Below are positions 53,672 through 63,742 of a stretch of DNA of 64,000 nucleotides, piece after piece. Position numbers and translations under genes: made by a program. A model generated the notes under the pieces. That model was not told where the DNA came from. It worked only from the letters and a program-made list of their open reading frames with translations, and did not search any database. Positions within the stretch are counted from its first letter, which is position 1; each line of letters starts with the position of its first letter. The stretch is from Tepidanaerobacter syntrophicus (lineage in GTDB: Bacteria; Bacillota; Thermosediminibacteria; Thermosediminibacterales; Tepidanaerobacteraceae), in assembly GCF_001485475.2 (NCBI RefSeq), contig NZ_DF977003.1, positions 496,001-560,000 of the forward strand. Reading direction: 5' to 3'.

Positions 53672-56600
53672 TCATCCGACTTTTACTGCCAACAATTTAG
53701 ATGTGGCATCGTCTTCCATTGTTATGCCATATAAGGCATCTGCTATTTCCATCGTGGGCTTTCTATGAGTTATTACGATAAATTGAGTATTGGCAGAAGA
53801 TTTTTTTAGATAGCGCGTAAACCTTGCAATATTTGCATCGTCAAGAGCTGCCTCTATCTCATCTAAAATGCAGAAAGGTGTAGATTTTATGTTCAAAAGG
53901 GCGAAAAGCAAGGCAATAGCAGAAAGAGCTTTTTCGCCTCCTGATAATAGAGAAATATTTTGAAGCCGCTTTCCCGGAGGTTGAACATTTAGCTCTATGC
54001 CACATTCTAAAACGTTTGCATCCCCTTCAATAATCAGTTCTGCGCTTCCGCCATCAAAAAGCTCCGAAAATACCTTGTTAAATTCTCTATTGACCTTTTC
54101 TATAGTCTCTAAGAGCATAGCTTCCATATTGGAATTTATCTCATTAATTAGGCTATCTAAATCGAGTTTAGCTTTTACCAAATCGTCCCGTTGAGATTTT
54201 AGAAAATCGTATCTTGCCTTTATATTTTCGTAGTCTTCTATTGCCTTAAGGTTCACAGGTCCTAATAATTCGATTTCTCGTTTTAATGAAGACAGTCTTT
54301 CTTTTAATTTATCCGCACTCTCATAATCATATTCACCGACTTTGGGATCTGAAACATTGTATCGTTCAAACAGTTCATTCTTAATTTGTAAAAGCTCAGT
54401 GAGAATTTTTGCTTCTTCTATTTTGTTATTTTGTAAAAATTTCTCTCCTTGCGCATACTCTCTTTCTGCTTGATTTAACTTATTTTGCGCATTATTAATT
54501 TGGTGCTTTATTTCGTCCTTTTGCCGGGCTAAAGATTCTAAAAGTTTTTGAAGGTCACTGCATTGCGCATCAAAAGACTTGAGTTCCTTTTTACATGTAT
54601 CAATTTCCTTATCGATGTTTAATAAAAGCTTATCATTTTCCCCGATTTTTTTCCTGTATTTATCAATTTCCGTATAACAATTATTTATTCTGTCATTGAT
54701 TGCATCTAAATTTTCTTCAATATTTGTTTTTTCCTGATTATAGGAAGCCACTTTTACTTTTAGTTCGGTTACCTGCGCCGATAAATCATCTCTTAATTTG
54801 TTCAATTCTGCAAGCTCATTTTGCAATTGTTTTACGGCATCTTGGCCAGACAGATTTTGGCTGTCAACATTTTTTATTTCATTTTCAAGAAGCAAGATCT
54901 CATCCGTAATTTCTTGAATCTTTTTGTTTATCGAGAATATTTCAGCTTCCAACTGTTCCCTTCTCTTTATTCGTTCTTGAAAAATCAATTGCTTTTCTCT
55001 AAGTTCATCGTTTAAAGTTGCTATTTCAGACTCTATGGAATTAAGATGTTCGTTCTTTTCTGTTATTTGTTTTTGAGTGTCTAAGATTTTATTATTTAAA
55101 GTTATAATTATTGAATCTAATTTTTCTAATTCAAGATTTAGTTTACTGATTTTTTGCCTGTCTTCGGCCAGCTTTCTTTTTCGTGTAAGTAAAAATTTTG
55201 ATTTATTTTGACTGCCGCCGGTAATAGAGCCTCCCGGACTTAAGATTTCGCCTTGAATTGTAACAATTTTTAAGCTAAAATGGCAGCGCTTGGCTGCAAT
55301 CAAGGCATCTTCGAAGGTTTTTGCCACCAAGACCCTTCCTAATAGAAAAGCTAATGCGGGATAATACTTATCGTCAAACTTTATTAATTCAATCGCCGGC
55401 AATACTTTATCATCTTCTAAAACGATTTTTGACTCGTAAGGCTCCAGGAACCTGGGCTTTAGTACAGAAAGTGGCAAAAAAGTAGCGCGCCCTAATCCAT
55501 GTTTTTTCAGGTATTCTATTGCATCTTTTGCACTTTCTTCATTTTCACAAATAATATCTTGCATAGCATACCCTAAAGCTGTTTCAATTGCAACTTCGTA
55601 TTGTTCATCTACCGAAATTGCATCTGCTATTGTACCGTGTATTCTACTGTCGTTATAACGTTTGCTTTTTAATGCCAGCAGCAAATTTTTTACACCATAT
55701 TGATAGTCTTCATAGTTATCATATATTTCTGCCAGTGTTTTTTCTTGGGTGGTCAATGTCGCTAATTCCTGCTGTTTTTTAGTCTTGGCATTGACGTTTA
55801 TATTTCTATCTTCTGTAAGATTTTTTAAAATGTTTTCCAAATGCTCTATTTCTTTTTTAAGGTTAGTTTTTGTCTGTTCAAGTTGAGTCCTTCTGCTTTC
55901 AATATCAGTTATTTTATCGAGAATCTTCTTGTTTGTATTTTCTATTTCCTTGCGTTCATCCCTGATCTGTCTTAGCCTATTTTCAAAATTAGATTTTGTG
56001 CCGGTAAGATTTGATATCGTGCTTCTTTTTTCGGATATATCATTCAATAACTGCATTATACTACCTTGAAAATTGCTTATTGAATACTGAACTTCTGTTA
56101 TTTTAGAATTTATCTCTGTAAGCCTATTTTCGCTTGTATTTAATTTCTCTAATGTGTCATTTATGTCATCGGCTTTTTTTGCAAGTTCGCAGGACTTCTC
56201 TTTAAATGTTTCTTTAAAAGCAGTAATAAGTGTTTCTTGGTTTCTAATATCAGAAAGTAACTTATTGTTTTCATTTAATATTCTATTTTTATCAGCGCTT
56301 AACATTTCAAAATCTTTTTGTAAGTCTTTTATTTTACCGGATACCTCATAAAAATTTTTCTGAGCCTTTTCATAATCGGATTCAATTGAGTTTTGCCTGT
56401 TTTTGTAATCGTCTAAGTTTGTTTTTAAGGATTCAATTATGCTTGAAAGTTGCAAAATCGCTTTTTCTTTTGAATCCAACTTTTCTCTTATATGCGCAAG
56501 CCGTTTTTCCCTGTCTTCCAGTTGTAATACCAATAAACTAATTTCTGTATTTGTAAGTAGTAAAGATAGCTCTTTATATTTTAAAGCAGCATCTTTTTGG

Positions 56601-57220
56601 ACGGCCAAGGGTTTTAATTGACTTGATATTTCACTTATTATATCATCGATTCTTGATACATTATTGACCGTTTCCGCAAGTCTTGCCTCGGCTTCTTTTT
56701 TTCGCAACTTATATTTTGCGATTCCGGCGGTTTCTTCCAACATAGCTCGTCTTTCTTCCGGTCTGCAAGTAAGGATATCGTCAATTTGTCCTTGGCTTAT
56801 AATTGAATAACCGTCTTTTCCAATTCCTGAGTCCATAAGTATTTCTTGAATATCTTTTAATCTGCAAGAGGTTTTATTAAGATAAAATTCGCTCTCACCG
56901 GAACGAAAAGTGCGCCGCATAAAACATATTTCGGAATAATCCAGCGGGATAAGATTGTCAGAGTTATCCAGGGTTATAGCAACTTCTGCCATACCAAGAG
57001 GCTTTCTTTTGCTGCTTCCGGCAAATATTACATCTTCTAATTTGTAGCCGCGCAGAGTTTTTATGCTTTGTTCTCCTAAAGCCCATCTTACGGCATCAAC
57101 AATATTACTCTTTCCACTGCCATTTGGTCCAACTATAGCATTTATTCCCGGCTGAAATTCTAATGAAATTCGATTCGCAAAAGATTTAAAGCCTTGAAGT
57201 TCTATTCTTTTTAAATACAG
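53672..57220 (-). CDS. smc: Chromosome segregation SMC protein, apparent CTG start
   Basis: SMC is the condensin ATPase that organises the chromosome. The frame extends 76 codons upstream of its first ATG (56992) with no stop. That extension encodes the essential N-terminus: [19 protein letters not shown] and Walker [10 protein letters not shown] (31-39). The family normally begins M-Y-L-K-R, and here CTG TAT TTA AAA AGA occupies that spot, with GGAGG 8 bases upstream, so CTG at 57220 is the likely start. The ATG at 57228 is out of frame. Product 1182 residues: long coiled coils, a hinge at about 520-660, and a C-terminal [13 protein letters not shown] signature and [13 protein letters not shown]. 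Confidence 0.95.
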   Translation of the reverse strand: MYLKRIELQGFKSFANRISLEFQPGINAIVGPNGSGKSNIVDAVRWALGEQSIKTLRGYKLEDVIFAGSSKRKPLGMAEVAITLDNSDNLIPLDYSEICFMRRTFRSGESEFYLNKTSCRLKDIQEILMDSGIGKDGYSIISQGQIDDILTCRPEERRAMLEETAGIAKYKLRKKEAEARLAETVNNVSRIDDIISEISSQLKPLAVQKDAALKYKELSLLLTNTEISLLVLQLEDREKRLAHIREKLDSKEKAILQLSSIIESLKTNLDDYKNRQNSIESDYEKAQKNFYEVSGKIKDLQKDFEMLSADKNRILNENNKLLSDIRNQETLITAFKETFKEKSCELAKKADDINDTLEKLNTSENRLTEINSKITEVQYSISNFQGSIMQLLNDISEKRSTISNLTGTKSNFENRLRQIRDERKEIENTNKKILDKITDIESRRTQLEQTKTNLKKEIEHLENILKNLTEDRNINVNAKTKKQQELATLTTQEKTLAEIYDNYEDYQYGVKNLLLALKSKRYNDSRIHGTIADAISVDEQYEVAIETALGYAMQDIICENEESAKDAIEYLKKHGLGRATFLPLSVLKPRFLEPYESKIVLEDDKVLPAIELIKFDDKYYPALAFLLGRVLVAKTFEDALIAAKRCHFSLKIVTIQGEILSPGGSITGGSQNKSKFLLTRKRKLAEDRQKISKLNLELEKLDSIIITLNNKILDTQKQITEKNEHLNSIESEIATLNDELREKQLIFQERIKRREQLEAEIFSINKKIQEITDEILLLENEIKNVDSQNLSGQDAVKQLQNELAELNKLRDDLSAQVTELKVKVASYNQEKTNIEENLDAINDRINNCYTEIDKYRKKIGENDKLLLNIDKEIDTCKKELKSFDAQCSDLQKLLESLARQKDEIKHQINNAQNKLNQAEREYAQGEKFLQNNKIEEAKILTELLQIKNELFERYNVSDPKVGEYDYESADKLKERLSSLKREIELLGPVNLKAIEDYENIKARYDFLKSQRDDLVKAKLDLDSLINEINSNMEAMLLETIEKVNREFNKVFSELFDGGSAELIIEGDANVLECGIELNVQPPGKRLQNISLLSGGEKALSAIALLFALLNIKSTPFCILDEIEAALDDANIARFTRYLKKSSANTQFIVITHRKPTMEIADALYGITMEDDATSKLLAVKVG

Positions 57221-57248
57221 AAGACATCCCTCCCTGCTTACCTTTACA

Positions 57249-57257
57249 ATTTTACCA
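57249..57257 (-). promoter_or_regulatory. Extended -10 promoter candidate for smc-ftsY
   Basis: The minus strand carries TGGTAAAAT, a TGn extended -10, between the spoVS terminator and the smc ribosome site. No clear -35 is present. Confidence 0.45.
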
Positions 57258-57302
57258 TAAATGATTTTAGAAAAGAAACAATAAAAATTTTAAACATAAA
57301 AA

Positions 57303-57324
57303 TACCTGCCTACAAAGACAGGTA
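57303..57324 (-). terminator. Intrinsic terminator after spoVS
   Basis: TACCTG/CAGGTA arms, with one mismatch and further CT/AG pairing inside, followed on the minus strand by TTTTTATGTTT. It starts about 20 bases after the spoVS stop. Confidence 0.8.
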
Positions 57325-57343
57325 CCAGATATGATAAGATTTT

Positions 57344-57604
57344 CTAACGGGGCTCTACAATAAACTTTATGGCTGTTCTTTCCTCGCCGTCGATCTCGAT
57401 TTCCGCAAAAGCCGGAATTGCTATAAGATCTATTCCGTTCGGCGCTACAAAGCCTCGTGCAATAGCTATGGCCTTCACTGCTTGATTTACTGCTCCGGCT
57501 CCCACCGCTTGAAGTTCGGCCACGCCTTTTTCCCTTACTACAGTTGCTAGTGCTCCTGCCACAGACTTAGGATTTGATTGTGCTGACACTTTTAGTACTT
57601 CCAT
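57344..57604 (-). CDS. spoVS: Stage V sporulation protein S
   Basis: Small, very conserved Alba-like nucleic-acid-binding protein needed for spore coat assembly and septation control in Bacillus. The 86-residue product matches along its full length: VSAQSNPKSVAGALATVVRE, GVAELQAVGAGAVNQAVKAI, ARGFVAPNGIDLIAIPAFAE. It lies between rnc and smc, has its own terminator, and a sigma-H-type promoter upstream, so it is probably switched on at entry into sporulation. Confidence 0.97.
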   Translation of the reverse strand: MEVLKVSAQSNPKSVAGALATVVREKGVAELQAVGAGAVNQAVKAIAIARGFVAPNGIDLIAIPAFAEIEIDGEERTAIKFIVEPR

Positions 57605-57674
57605 TTCAGATGTCCCCCTTAATTTTCCAATGTGAGATTTATTTGATATTAATTTTAATAAGGCTACTAATTAT

Positions 57675-57703
57675 ATATTCGATGATTATTTCAGATTTCC
57701 TTC
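57675..57703 (-). promoter_or_regulatory. Sigma-H-type promoter upstream of spoVS
   Basis: Minus strand: GAAGGAAAT (57703-57695), 11 bases, ATCGAATAT (57683-57675). This fits the B. subtilis sigma-H consensus RnAGGAwww-N11/12-RnnGAATww at every constrained position. B. subtilis spoVS is known to depend on sigma-H. Confidence 0.75.
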
Positions 57704-57721
57704 TTTTTTGCAGTATTTCTC

Positions 57722-58441
57722 TTAAATCTCACTAAAATTTATCTTATCAAGGGCTGCCTTTGCGGCCATTTGTTCGGCTTGTTTTTTACTTTTGCCTCCG
57801 CCTTTGCCTAAAATCTTATCTTTCCACACTACTTCTACCTGAAAAAGCTTATCATGATCCGGCCCGGATTCGCTTATTACATTATAGATTATCTTTTCAT
57901 CGCCAAACTTTTGCAAAAGTTCTTGAAGGTCGGTTTTGTAGTCGAAGCCGCACTTGCCATTTACAGCCTTTTTTATGATTTCTTCTAAGTTTTTAATTAT
58001 AAAATCATACGCAATTTTATATCCCTTATCGATGTAAATCGCACCAATTAAAGCTTCAAATGTATCTGCTAAAATAGAAGCTTTTTCCCGGCCGCCCGTA
58101 TTCTCTTCACCCTTGCTCAAAATCAAGTACTCATTTAGCGCAAGTTGCCTTGCGATATTTGCAAGGCTTGATTCGCAAACTGTGAAAGCTCGGACTTTTG
58201 TCATTTGTCCCTCGGTCAAAAAATCATAGTTTCGATAAAGATACTCGCTTATAGCAAGTTCTAGCACTGCATCGCCAAGGAATTCGAGTCTTTGATTATT
58301 TTCCTGATGGAATTTCTCTTTTTCGTTGGCAAGAGACGGGTGGACAAACGCTTGATTTAGAATACTTATATCACTAAATTTTATACTGATTTTCTCTTCT
58401 AAAATCGTCAATTGCTGAAGCCTTTTTTCATCCATTGACAT
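57722..58441 (-). CDS. rnc: Ribonuclease III
   Basis: Cuts double-stranded RNA in rRNA maturation. The 239-residue protein has the catalytic motif NQRLEFLGDAVLELAIS (about residues 49-65), LADTFEALIGAIYIDKG (second acidic cluster), and a C-terminal dsRNA-binding domain (DYKTDLQELLQKF ... GGGKSKKQAEQMAAKAAL). Start ATG 58441; it follows fabF closely. Confidence 0.96.
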   Translation of the reverse strand: MSMDEKRLQQLTILEEKISIKFSDISILNQAFVHPSLANEKEKFHQENNQRLEFLGDAVLELAISEYLYRNYDFLTEGQMTKVRAFTVCESSLANIARQLALNEYLILSKGEENTGGREKASILADTFEALIGAIYIDKGYKIAYDFIIKNLEEIIKKAVNGKCGFDYKTDLQELLQKFGDEKIIYNVISESGPDHDKLFQVEVVWKDKILGKGGGKSKKQAEQMAAKAALDKINFSEI

Positions 58442-58447
58442 TTAAAA

Positions 58448-59692
58448 TTATACCTCTTTATATTTTTTTACTACAACACTTGCGTTCTGTCCCCCAAAAC
58501 CCATGGAGTTAGATAAAGCAACGTTTACCTGTCTTTTTATAGACTTGTTAGGCACATAATTTAGGTCGCACTCAGGGTCGGGGTTTTCATAGTTAATCGT
58601 CGGCGGTATTTCATCATTATAGACAGCTAAGGTGGCAGCAATAAATTCTATGGCACCAGCAGCACCTAATAAATGCCCGGTCATTGATTTTGTTGAACTT
58701 ACGGCAAGCTCATACGCATGTTTACCAAAGGTATTTTTTATTGCCATAGTCTCAAATTTATCATTTAAAGGTGTAGAAGTTCCATGGGCATTTATATAAT
58801 CCACATCTTCGGGTTTAAGGCCCGCATCTAAAATCGATGCCATCATCGCCCTTGATGCTCCTTCTCCTTCCGGAGCAGGCTGCGTTAAGTGATAGGCATC
58901 TGCAGTTGAGCCATACCCCACAATTTCACCGTAAATTCTTGCATTTCTGCTAAGGGCGCTTTCAAGGGTTTCAAGTATAACTATTCCTGCGCCTTCGCCG
59001 ATTACAAAACCGTCCCTGTCTCTGTCAAAAGGTCGGCTGGCCTTTGTCGGTTCATCGTTTCTTGTTGAAAGTGCCTTCATAGATGAAAAACCTGCTAAAG
59101 AAAGCATTGTTATTGAGGCTTCAGTGCCTCCTGACACAATTATATCCGCATCTCCCCGCTGAAGTACTCGAAAGGCTTCCCCGATAGCATTTGTTCCTGA
59201 AGCACATGCAGTTACGACAGTAAAATTAGGTCCTTTTAAATTAAAAGCCATTGCAGTTTGCCCTGATGCCATATTGATTATCATCATAGGGATAAAGAAA
59301 GGACTTACGCGCCTAGGTCCTTTTTCCAGAAGAATAGTATGCTGTTCTTCCCAGGTGTTAGCTCCTCCTATGCCTGAACCTAATATAACGCCAACTCTCG
59401 TTGGATCAATCTTTGAAAGGTCAAGTTGCGCATCCTCAAATGCCATTTTGGTTGCTGCAACTGCAAATTGAGTAAATCTATCAAGCCTTTTTAGCTCTTT
59501 TCTATCGATATAATCTTCAGGATTAAAATCTCGAACTTCGCCGGCTATCTTTGACGGCAAGTCTTCAGCATTAAATGCCGTAATCTTATCTATGCCTGAT
59601 TTGCCGCCTATAAGGGAATTCCAAAACTTATTTATTCCTATCCCTACAGGCGAAACTACTCCCATTCCCGTTACCACTATACGTTTGTTCAT
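58448..59692 (-). CDS. fabF: Beta-ketoacyl-ACP synthase II
   Basis: Elongating condensing enzyme of fatty-acid synthesis. Start ATG 59692 with AGGAGG 6 bases upstream (414 residues); the upstream in-frame extension is AT-rich non-coding DNA. Catalytic Cys163 in TACASGTN, His in [11 protein letters not shown] and His in [12 protein letters not shown] are all present. Length is normal. It is separated from acpP by a terminator and an unusual tandem repeat. Confidence 0.96.
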   Translation of the reverse strand: MNKRIVVTGMGVVSPVGIGINKFWNSLIGGKSGIDKITAFNAEDLPSKIAGEVRDFNPEDYIDRKELKRLDRFTQFAVAATKMAFEDAQLDLSKIDPTRVGVILGSGIGGANTWEEQHTILLEKGPRRVSPFFIPMMIINMASGQTAMAFNLKGPNFTVVTACASGTNAIGEAFRVLQRGDADIIVSGGTEASITMLSLAGFSSMKALSTRNDEPTKASRPFDRDRDGFVIGEGAGIVILETLESALSRNARIYGEIVGYGSTADAYHLTQPAPEGEGASRAMMASILDAGLKPEDVDYINAHGTSTPLNDKFETMAIKNTFGKHAYELAVSSTKSMTGHLLGAAGAIEFIAATLAVYNDEIPPTINYENPDPECDLNYVPNKSIKRQVNVALSNSMGFGGQNASVVVKKYKEV

Positions 59693-59725
59693 CGCAATCC
59701 TCCTATGATGGCGCTTATTATTTAT

Positions 59726-59747
59726 TGTATATATAGTGTATATATAG
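59726..59747. repeat. Tandem 11-bp direct repeat upstream of fabF
   Basis: Two adjacent perfect copies of TGTATATATAG (plus strand), one helical turn apart, lying between the acpP terminator and the fabF ribosome site. They contain -10-like TATATA sequences and could be a regulator site or part of the fabF promoter. Confidence 0.6.
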
Positions 59748-59756
59748 AAAAATAAA

Positions 59757-59780
59757 GTCCCGTAAATGAAGCTACGGGAC
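59757..59780 (-). terminator. Intrinsic terminator between acpP and fabF
   Basis: Perfect 8-bp stem GTCCCGTA/TACGGGAC with an 8-base loop, followed on the minus strand by TTTATTTTTC. It is 11 bases past the acpP stop. Confidence 0.85.
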
Positions 59781-59790
59781 ATTTCAATCT

Positions 59791-60030
59791 TTATGCGGAA
59801 TAATTCTTTATATAATCTATGACATCTTGCACTGTTTTTATCTTTTCCGCATCTTCATCAGGTATTTCTATATCAAATTCCTCTTCAAAAGCCATTATTA
59901 GTTCAACGATATCGAGGGAGTCTGCACCCAGGTCGTCAATGAACGATGCCTCGGGAACAATTTCATCCTCGTCAACCCCTAGTTGATCTGCAATAATCTG
60001 CTTTATTCTATCGAATACTTCGCCTTCCAT
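59791..60030 (-). CDS. acpP: Acyl carrier protein
   Basis: Carries growing acyl chains on a phosphopantetheine arm. Start ATG 60030 after GGGGGGTG; 79 residues. The attachment serine is Ser38 in [13 protein letters not shown]. The protein is very acidic, as expected. It follows fabG and precedes a terminator, so high expression independent of fabF is plausible. Confidence 0.97.
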   Translation of the reverse strand: MEGEVFDRIKQIIADQLGVDEDEIVPEASFIDDLGADSLDIVELIMAFEEEFDIEIPDEDAEKIKTVQDVIDYIKNYSA

Positions 60031-60082
60031 ATAAGTTTCACCCCCCTTCACAAACACATATATATGCCGATTACTTATTCTA

Positions 60083-60826
60083 TTATAAAGTTAAACCGCC
60101 GTCAACAGCAATAACCTGTCCCGTAATATAACTTGCATCTTCCGATGCTAGAAAAGCTGCTGTCTTGGCTACATCTTCAGGATTGCCAAGCCTTTTTAGC
60201 GGAATATTCTTGCTGATATCGCTATCTTTTTGGAGCAAGGAAAGAGTCATATCTGTTCTTATAAATCCAGGTGCAATTGCATTTACCGTAATATCGCGAC
60301 TTCCAAGTTCCTTTGCAAGAGATTTAGTAAAGCCTATTATTCCGGCTTTAGCTGCTGCATAATTTGTTTGCCCGGCATTACCGTAAATACCTACAATAGA
60401 TGAAATATTTATTATCCTGCCGCCTTGTTTTTGTTTTAGCATATATCTTACACATGCTTTTGACGTATTAAACACGCCCTTTAGATTTACATCTATAACT
60501 TTGTCCCATTCTTTTTCGGTCATTCTAAGAAGCAAAGCATCTTTTGTAATTCCTGCATTATTCACCAAGATATCTATTCTGCCGAATTTGTCATATATAT
60601 CTTTTACCATCTTCTCTACTTGCTGAAAATCAGATACATCCGTTTTAAAGGTTTCAACTTTTGCACCCAATTTTCTTATCTCCTCAGCCGTTTGGACCGC
60701 TGCCTTTTCATCAGAAGAATAATTTAATGCTATGTCAGCACCATTTTTTGCAAACTCGATACATATACTTCTGCCAATTCCTTTTGACCCGCCCGTTACC
60801 AAACAGACTTTGCTGCTAAGATTCAT
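60083..60826 (-). CDS. fabG: 3-oxoacyl-ACP reductase FabG
   Basis: NADPH-dependent reductase of the fatty-acid cycle. The 247-residue short-chain dehydrogenase has TGGSKGIG (11-18), NNAG (89-92), catalytic Ser143, Tyr156 and Lys160 ([19 protein letters not shown]), and GFIRTDMT. It starts 4 bases after fabD. Confidence 0.96.
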   Translation of the reverse strand: MNLSSKVCLVTGGSKGIGRSICIEFAKNGADIALNYSSDEKAAVQTAEEIRKLGAKVETFKTDVSDFQQVEKMVKDIYDKFGRIDILVNNAGITKDALLLRMTEKEWDKVIDVNLKGVFNTSKACVRYMLKQKQGGRIINISSIVGIYGNAGQTNYAAAKAGIIGFTKSLAKELGSRDITVNAIAPGFIRTDMTLSLLQKDSDISKNIPLKRLGNPEDVAKTAAFLASEDASYITGQVIAVDGGLTL

Positions 60827-60830
60827 TTAT

Positions 60831-61766
60831 TCAGCCTCCAAAATAGTTAATCGTTTTTTGCAGTGATTCACTATCTCCGGCATTTAAAACAGTAACATCT
60901 TTGCTAATTTTTTTAACAAAACCGCTCAATGCTTTACCCGGTCCAACCTCTACAAAAACGTCGGCACCAAAATCCATCATTTTTCTAACGCAGTCTTCCC
61001 AAAAAACAGGAGAATATACTTGCCTTATCAAGAATTCTTTAATTGCGTTACTACTTGGTACAATTTCGGCATTTACATTTGCAACTACCGGAATTTTTGG
61101 ATTTGTTATGTCTACTTTTTCAAGTTCTACAGAAAGCTTTTCGGCCGCAGGCTTCATTAAGCTGCAGTGAAACGGGGCGCTTACAGCAAGCGGTATAGCC
61201 TTTTTTGCGCCCTTCTCTTTTGCAAGCTCTATAGCTGCGCTTACTGCTTTAGCCTCGCCTGCGATTACTATTTGGCCCGGGCAATTGAAATTTGCTGCTT
61301 CAACAACACCTTCTTTAGATGCTATGCTGCAAATTTCTAATACCTCTTCTTTTGTAAGGCCTAGGATAGCAGCCATACCTCCTTCACCAAGAGGCACAGC
61401 TTCTTGCATGAATCTACCGCGTTTCTGCACTAAGGGAACTGCCTGCTCAAATTTTATTGATTCTGCTGCAACGAGTGCAGAATATTCACCTATGCTTAAA
61501 CCCGCAACTATATCCGGAATTATACCATTTGCTTTAAGGATGGAAAAGCATGCCGTGCTGTGTGTTAAAATAGCAGGCTGAGTATTTACAGTCTCCTGCA
61601 ATTTTTCCTCGGGACCTTCGAAACATATCTTTGATATTTTTTCGTTTAAAGCTTTATCGGCTTCATCGAAAATATGGCGTGCCTCTTTAAAATTATCATA
61701 AAGATCTTTTCCCATGCCAACATATTGGGCGCCTTGTCCGGGAAAGATAAATGCCAGTTTGTTCAT
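60831..61766 (-). CDS. fabD: Malonyl-CoA:ACP transacylase FabD
   Basis: Loads malonyl groups on ACP. The 311-residue protein has FIFPGQGAQYVGMGKDLYD, active-site Ser91 in GLSIGEYSALVAA, catalytic His in APFHCSLMKP and FVEVGPGKALSG. Position between fabK and fabG is typical. Confidence 0.96.
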   Translation of the reverse strand: MNKLAFIFPGQGAQYVGMGKDLYDNFKEARHIFDEADKALNEKISKICFEGPEEKLQETVNTQPAILTHSTACFSILKANGIIPDIVAGLSIGEYSALVAAESIKFEQAVPLVQKRGRFMQEAVPLGEGGMAAILGLTKEEVLEICSIASKEGVVEAANFNCPGQIVIAGEAKAVSAAIELAKEKGAKKAIPLAVSAPFHCSLMKPAAEKLSVELEKVDITNPKIPVVANVNAEIVPSSNAIKEFLIRQVYSPVFWEDCVRKMMDFGADVFVEVGPGKALSGFVKKISKDVTVLNAGDSESLQKTINYFGG

Positions 61767-61777
61767 TGCTAACCTCC

Positions 61778-62722
61778 TTATACAACATAGTCTTGGAGCT
61801 TTTTTATCAATTCTTCAGCATTAGTGATTATTTCTTGTATAATTTCGGCTACAGGCTTTATATCAGAAATTAGGCCTGCTATTTGCCCTGCCATAACAGA
61901 ACCGTTTTCTACATCTCCCTCAATTACTGCAAGCCTTAATTTGCCACTTCCCAGCTCCTCTAGTTCTTCCACAGGCGCAAGATTACTTTCCATTTCTTCG
62001 AATCTATTTGTAAGCTTATTTTTCAACACTCTTACCGGGTGCCCCGTAGTCTTTCCCGTTACTGTAGTGCTCCTATCTTTAGCTTTTACAATAGCTTCTT
62101 TAAACTTTGGATGTGCAGTACATTCTGTTGAACACACAAAACGTGTACCCATCTGAACACCTTCAGCGCCAAGTGCCAATGCCGCCACAAAACCTCTAGC
62201 ATCAGCTATTCCACCGGCAGCTATAACCGGTATGCTTACCGCATCTACCACTTGAGGTACGCTTACCATAGTTGTTAAATCTCCTATATGTCCGCCGCAC
62301 TCCATCCCTTCCACCACCAGTGCGTCAACCCCTGTTTTTTCCAGTCTTCTGGCCAGCGCAACCGATGAAACAACTGGCATAACTTTTATGCCTGCTTCTT
62401 TTAGTCTTGGTATGTATTTCCCCGGATTTCCAGCACCGGTAGTTATTACTTGAACATTTTCTTCGATTACCAGATTCATTATTTCATCTACGAACGGCGA
62501 CATAAAGTATACATTTACACCAAAAGGTTTATCAGTCAGAGCCTTTGCTTTTTTTATTTCGCCCTTTACTACTTCGGCCGGAGCGCTTCCTGCGCCGATT
62601 ATACCCAGCCCGCCGGCGTTAGACACAGCCGCTGCAAGTTCTGCCGTTGCAACCCAAGCCATGCCGCCCTGAATTATTGGGTACTTGATATTTAACAGTT
62701 CACAAATTCTTGTATTAAACAT
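61778..62722 (-). CDS. fabK: FMN-dependent enoyl-ACP reductase FabK
   Basis: Last reductive step of fatty-acid elongation, of the flavoprotein type and not FabI. The 314-residue TIM-barrel protein has IKYPIIQGGMAWVATAELAA, NAGGLGIIGAGSAPAE, VDALVVEGMECGGHIGD, PVIAAGGIADARGFVAAL and GAEGVQMGTRFV. All are family motifs near the FMN. It lies between fabH and fabD, which supports FabK and not nitronate monooxygenase, a close relative. Confidence 0.93.
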   Translation of the reverse strand: MFNTRICELLNIKYPIIQGGMAWVATAELAAAVSNAGGLGIIGAGSAPAEVVKGEIKKAKALTDKPFGVNVYFMSPFVDEIMNLVIEENVQVITTGAGNPGKYIPRLKEAGIKVMPVVSSVALARRLEKTGVDALVVEGMECGGHIGDLTTMVSVPQVVDAVSIPVIAAGGIADARGFVAALALGAEGVQMGTRFVCSTECTAHPKFKEAIVKAKDRSTTVTGKTTGHPVRVLKNKLTNRFEEMESNLAPVEELEELGSGKLRLAVIEGDVENGSVMAGQIAGLISDIKPVAEIIQEIITNAEELIKKLQDYVV

Positions 62723-62757
62723 TTTACTGCCTCCTAAGCATCAGACCTTTTTTCAAT

Positions 62758-63738
62758 TTAAAGGCTCCACTCTATTAGATTTGCGCCCCACGTCAGTCCA
62801 GCTCCAAACCCTACCATAACTATTTTGTCGCCTTTTTGGATTCTTCCTGCATTTAGCGCTTCGTCTAGTGCTACAGGAATAGACGCAGATGACATATTGC
62901 CATATTTATCAAGATTTACTATTACCTGCTCCCGAGGGAATTTTAAGCGTTTTACAGCAGCATCTATTATTCGTATGTTGGCTTGATGAGGAATAATATA
63001 ATTTATGTCTTCTAAGGTTAAGTCAGCTTTTGCAACAACTTTTTTTACGCTGTCTTCCAAAATCTTAACAGCAAATTTAAATACCTCGTTTCCATTCATC
63101 TTTATGTAATGTCTGTGATTTTTAACCGTTTCAAAACTGGCGGGTTCTTTAGTGCCGCCGGCGGGTAGCTCTAATAAATCGGCCCCACCTCCGTCAGCAC
63201 CTAAAATGCTTGCAAGGACACCTCCGGATTCAACTTGGCTTAATACCGCAGCTCCTGCTCCATCTCCAAAAAGAACGCAGGTATTGCGGTCTTCCCAATC
63301 AGTAAATTTCGAAAGCACTTCAGCTCCTACAACAAGAGCATTGCGAAACTGTCCTGTAGCTATACATTGGGCAGCAGTAGTTACTCCATAAATAAAGCCG
63401 CTACAGCCTGCCTGCAAATCAAAAGCCGCAGCATTTTTAGCCCCAATTTTGCTTTGTATAATACATGCTGTTGACGGGAAAAATTTGTCCGGGCTTGATG
63501 AGGCTGAAATAATAAGATCGATATCTTCAAAGCTCAGCCCTGCCCTGTCTATTGCGATTTTTGCAGCTTCAGCTCCCAAGTCCGATGAGCAGACATCATC
63601 ATCAGCTTTTCTTCTGTAAGAAATTCCGGTTCTTTCAACGATCCATTCATTTGATGTATTTACTATTTTTTCTAAATCAAAATTCGATAAAATACTATCC
63701 GGTAAATAGGAACCTGTTCCTATAATTCCAACTCTCAT
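62758..63738 (-). CDS. fabH: Beta-ketoacyl-ACP synthase III
   Basis: Starts fatty-acid chains by condensing acyl-CoA with malonyl-ACP. The 326-residue protein has catalytic Cys112 in DLQAGCSGFIYG, His in IIPHQANIRI and Asn in YGNMSSASIPVAL. N-terminal VGIIGTGSYLPD is typical. It starts 4 bases after plsX. Confidence 0.96.
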   Translation of the reverse strand: MRVGIIGTGSYLPDSILSNFDLEKIVNTSNEWIVERTGISYRRKADDDVCSSDLGAEAAKIAIDRAGLSFEDIDLIISASSSPDKFFPSTACIIQSKIGAKNAAAFDLQAGCSGFIYGVTTAAQCIATGQFRNALVVGAEVLSKFTDWEDRNTCVLFGDGAGAAVLSQVESGGVLASILGADGGGADLLELPAGGTKEPASFETVKNHRHYIKMNGNEVFKFAVKILEDSVKKVVAKADLTLEDINYIIPHQANIRIIDAAVKRLKFPREQVIVNLDKYGNMSSASIPVALDEALNAGRIQKGDKIVMVGFGAGLTWGANLIEWSL

Positions 63739-63742
63739 TTGA

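Noticed and set aside
53672-56992. smc starting at its first ATG (1106 residues)
   Set aside because: This would lose Walker A and the N-terminal half of the head; the upstream frame is open and fully conserved.
61778-62722. Nitronate monooxygenase instead of FabK
   Set aside because: The families are related, but the location inside the fabH-fabD-fabG-acpP-fabF cluster and the lack of another enoyl reductase favour FabK.
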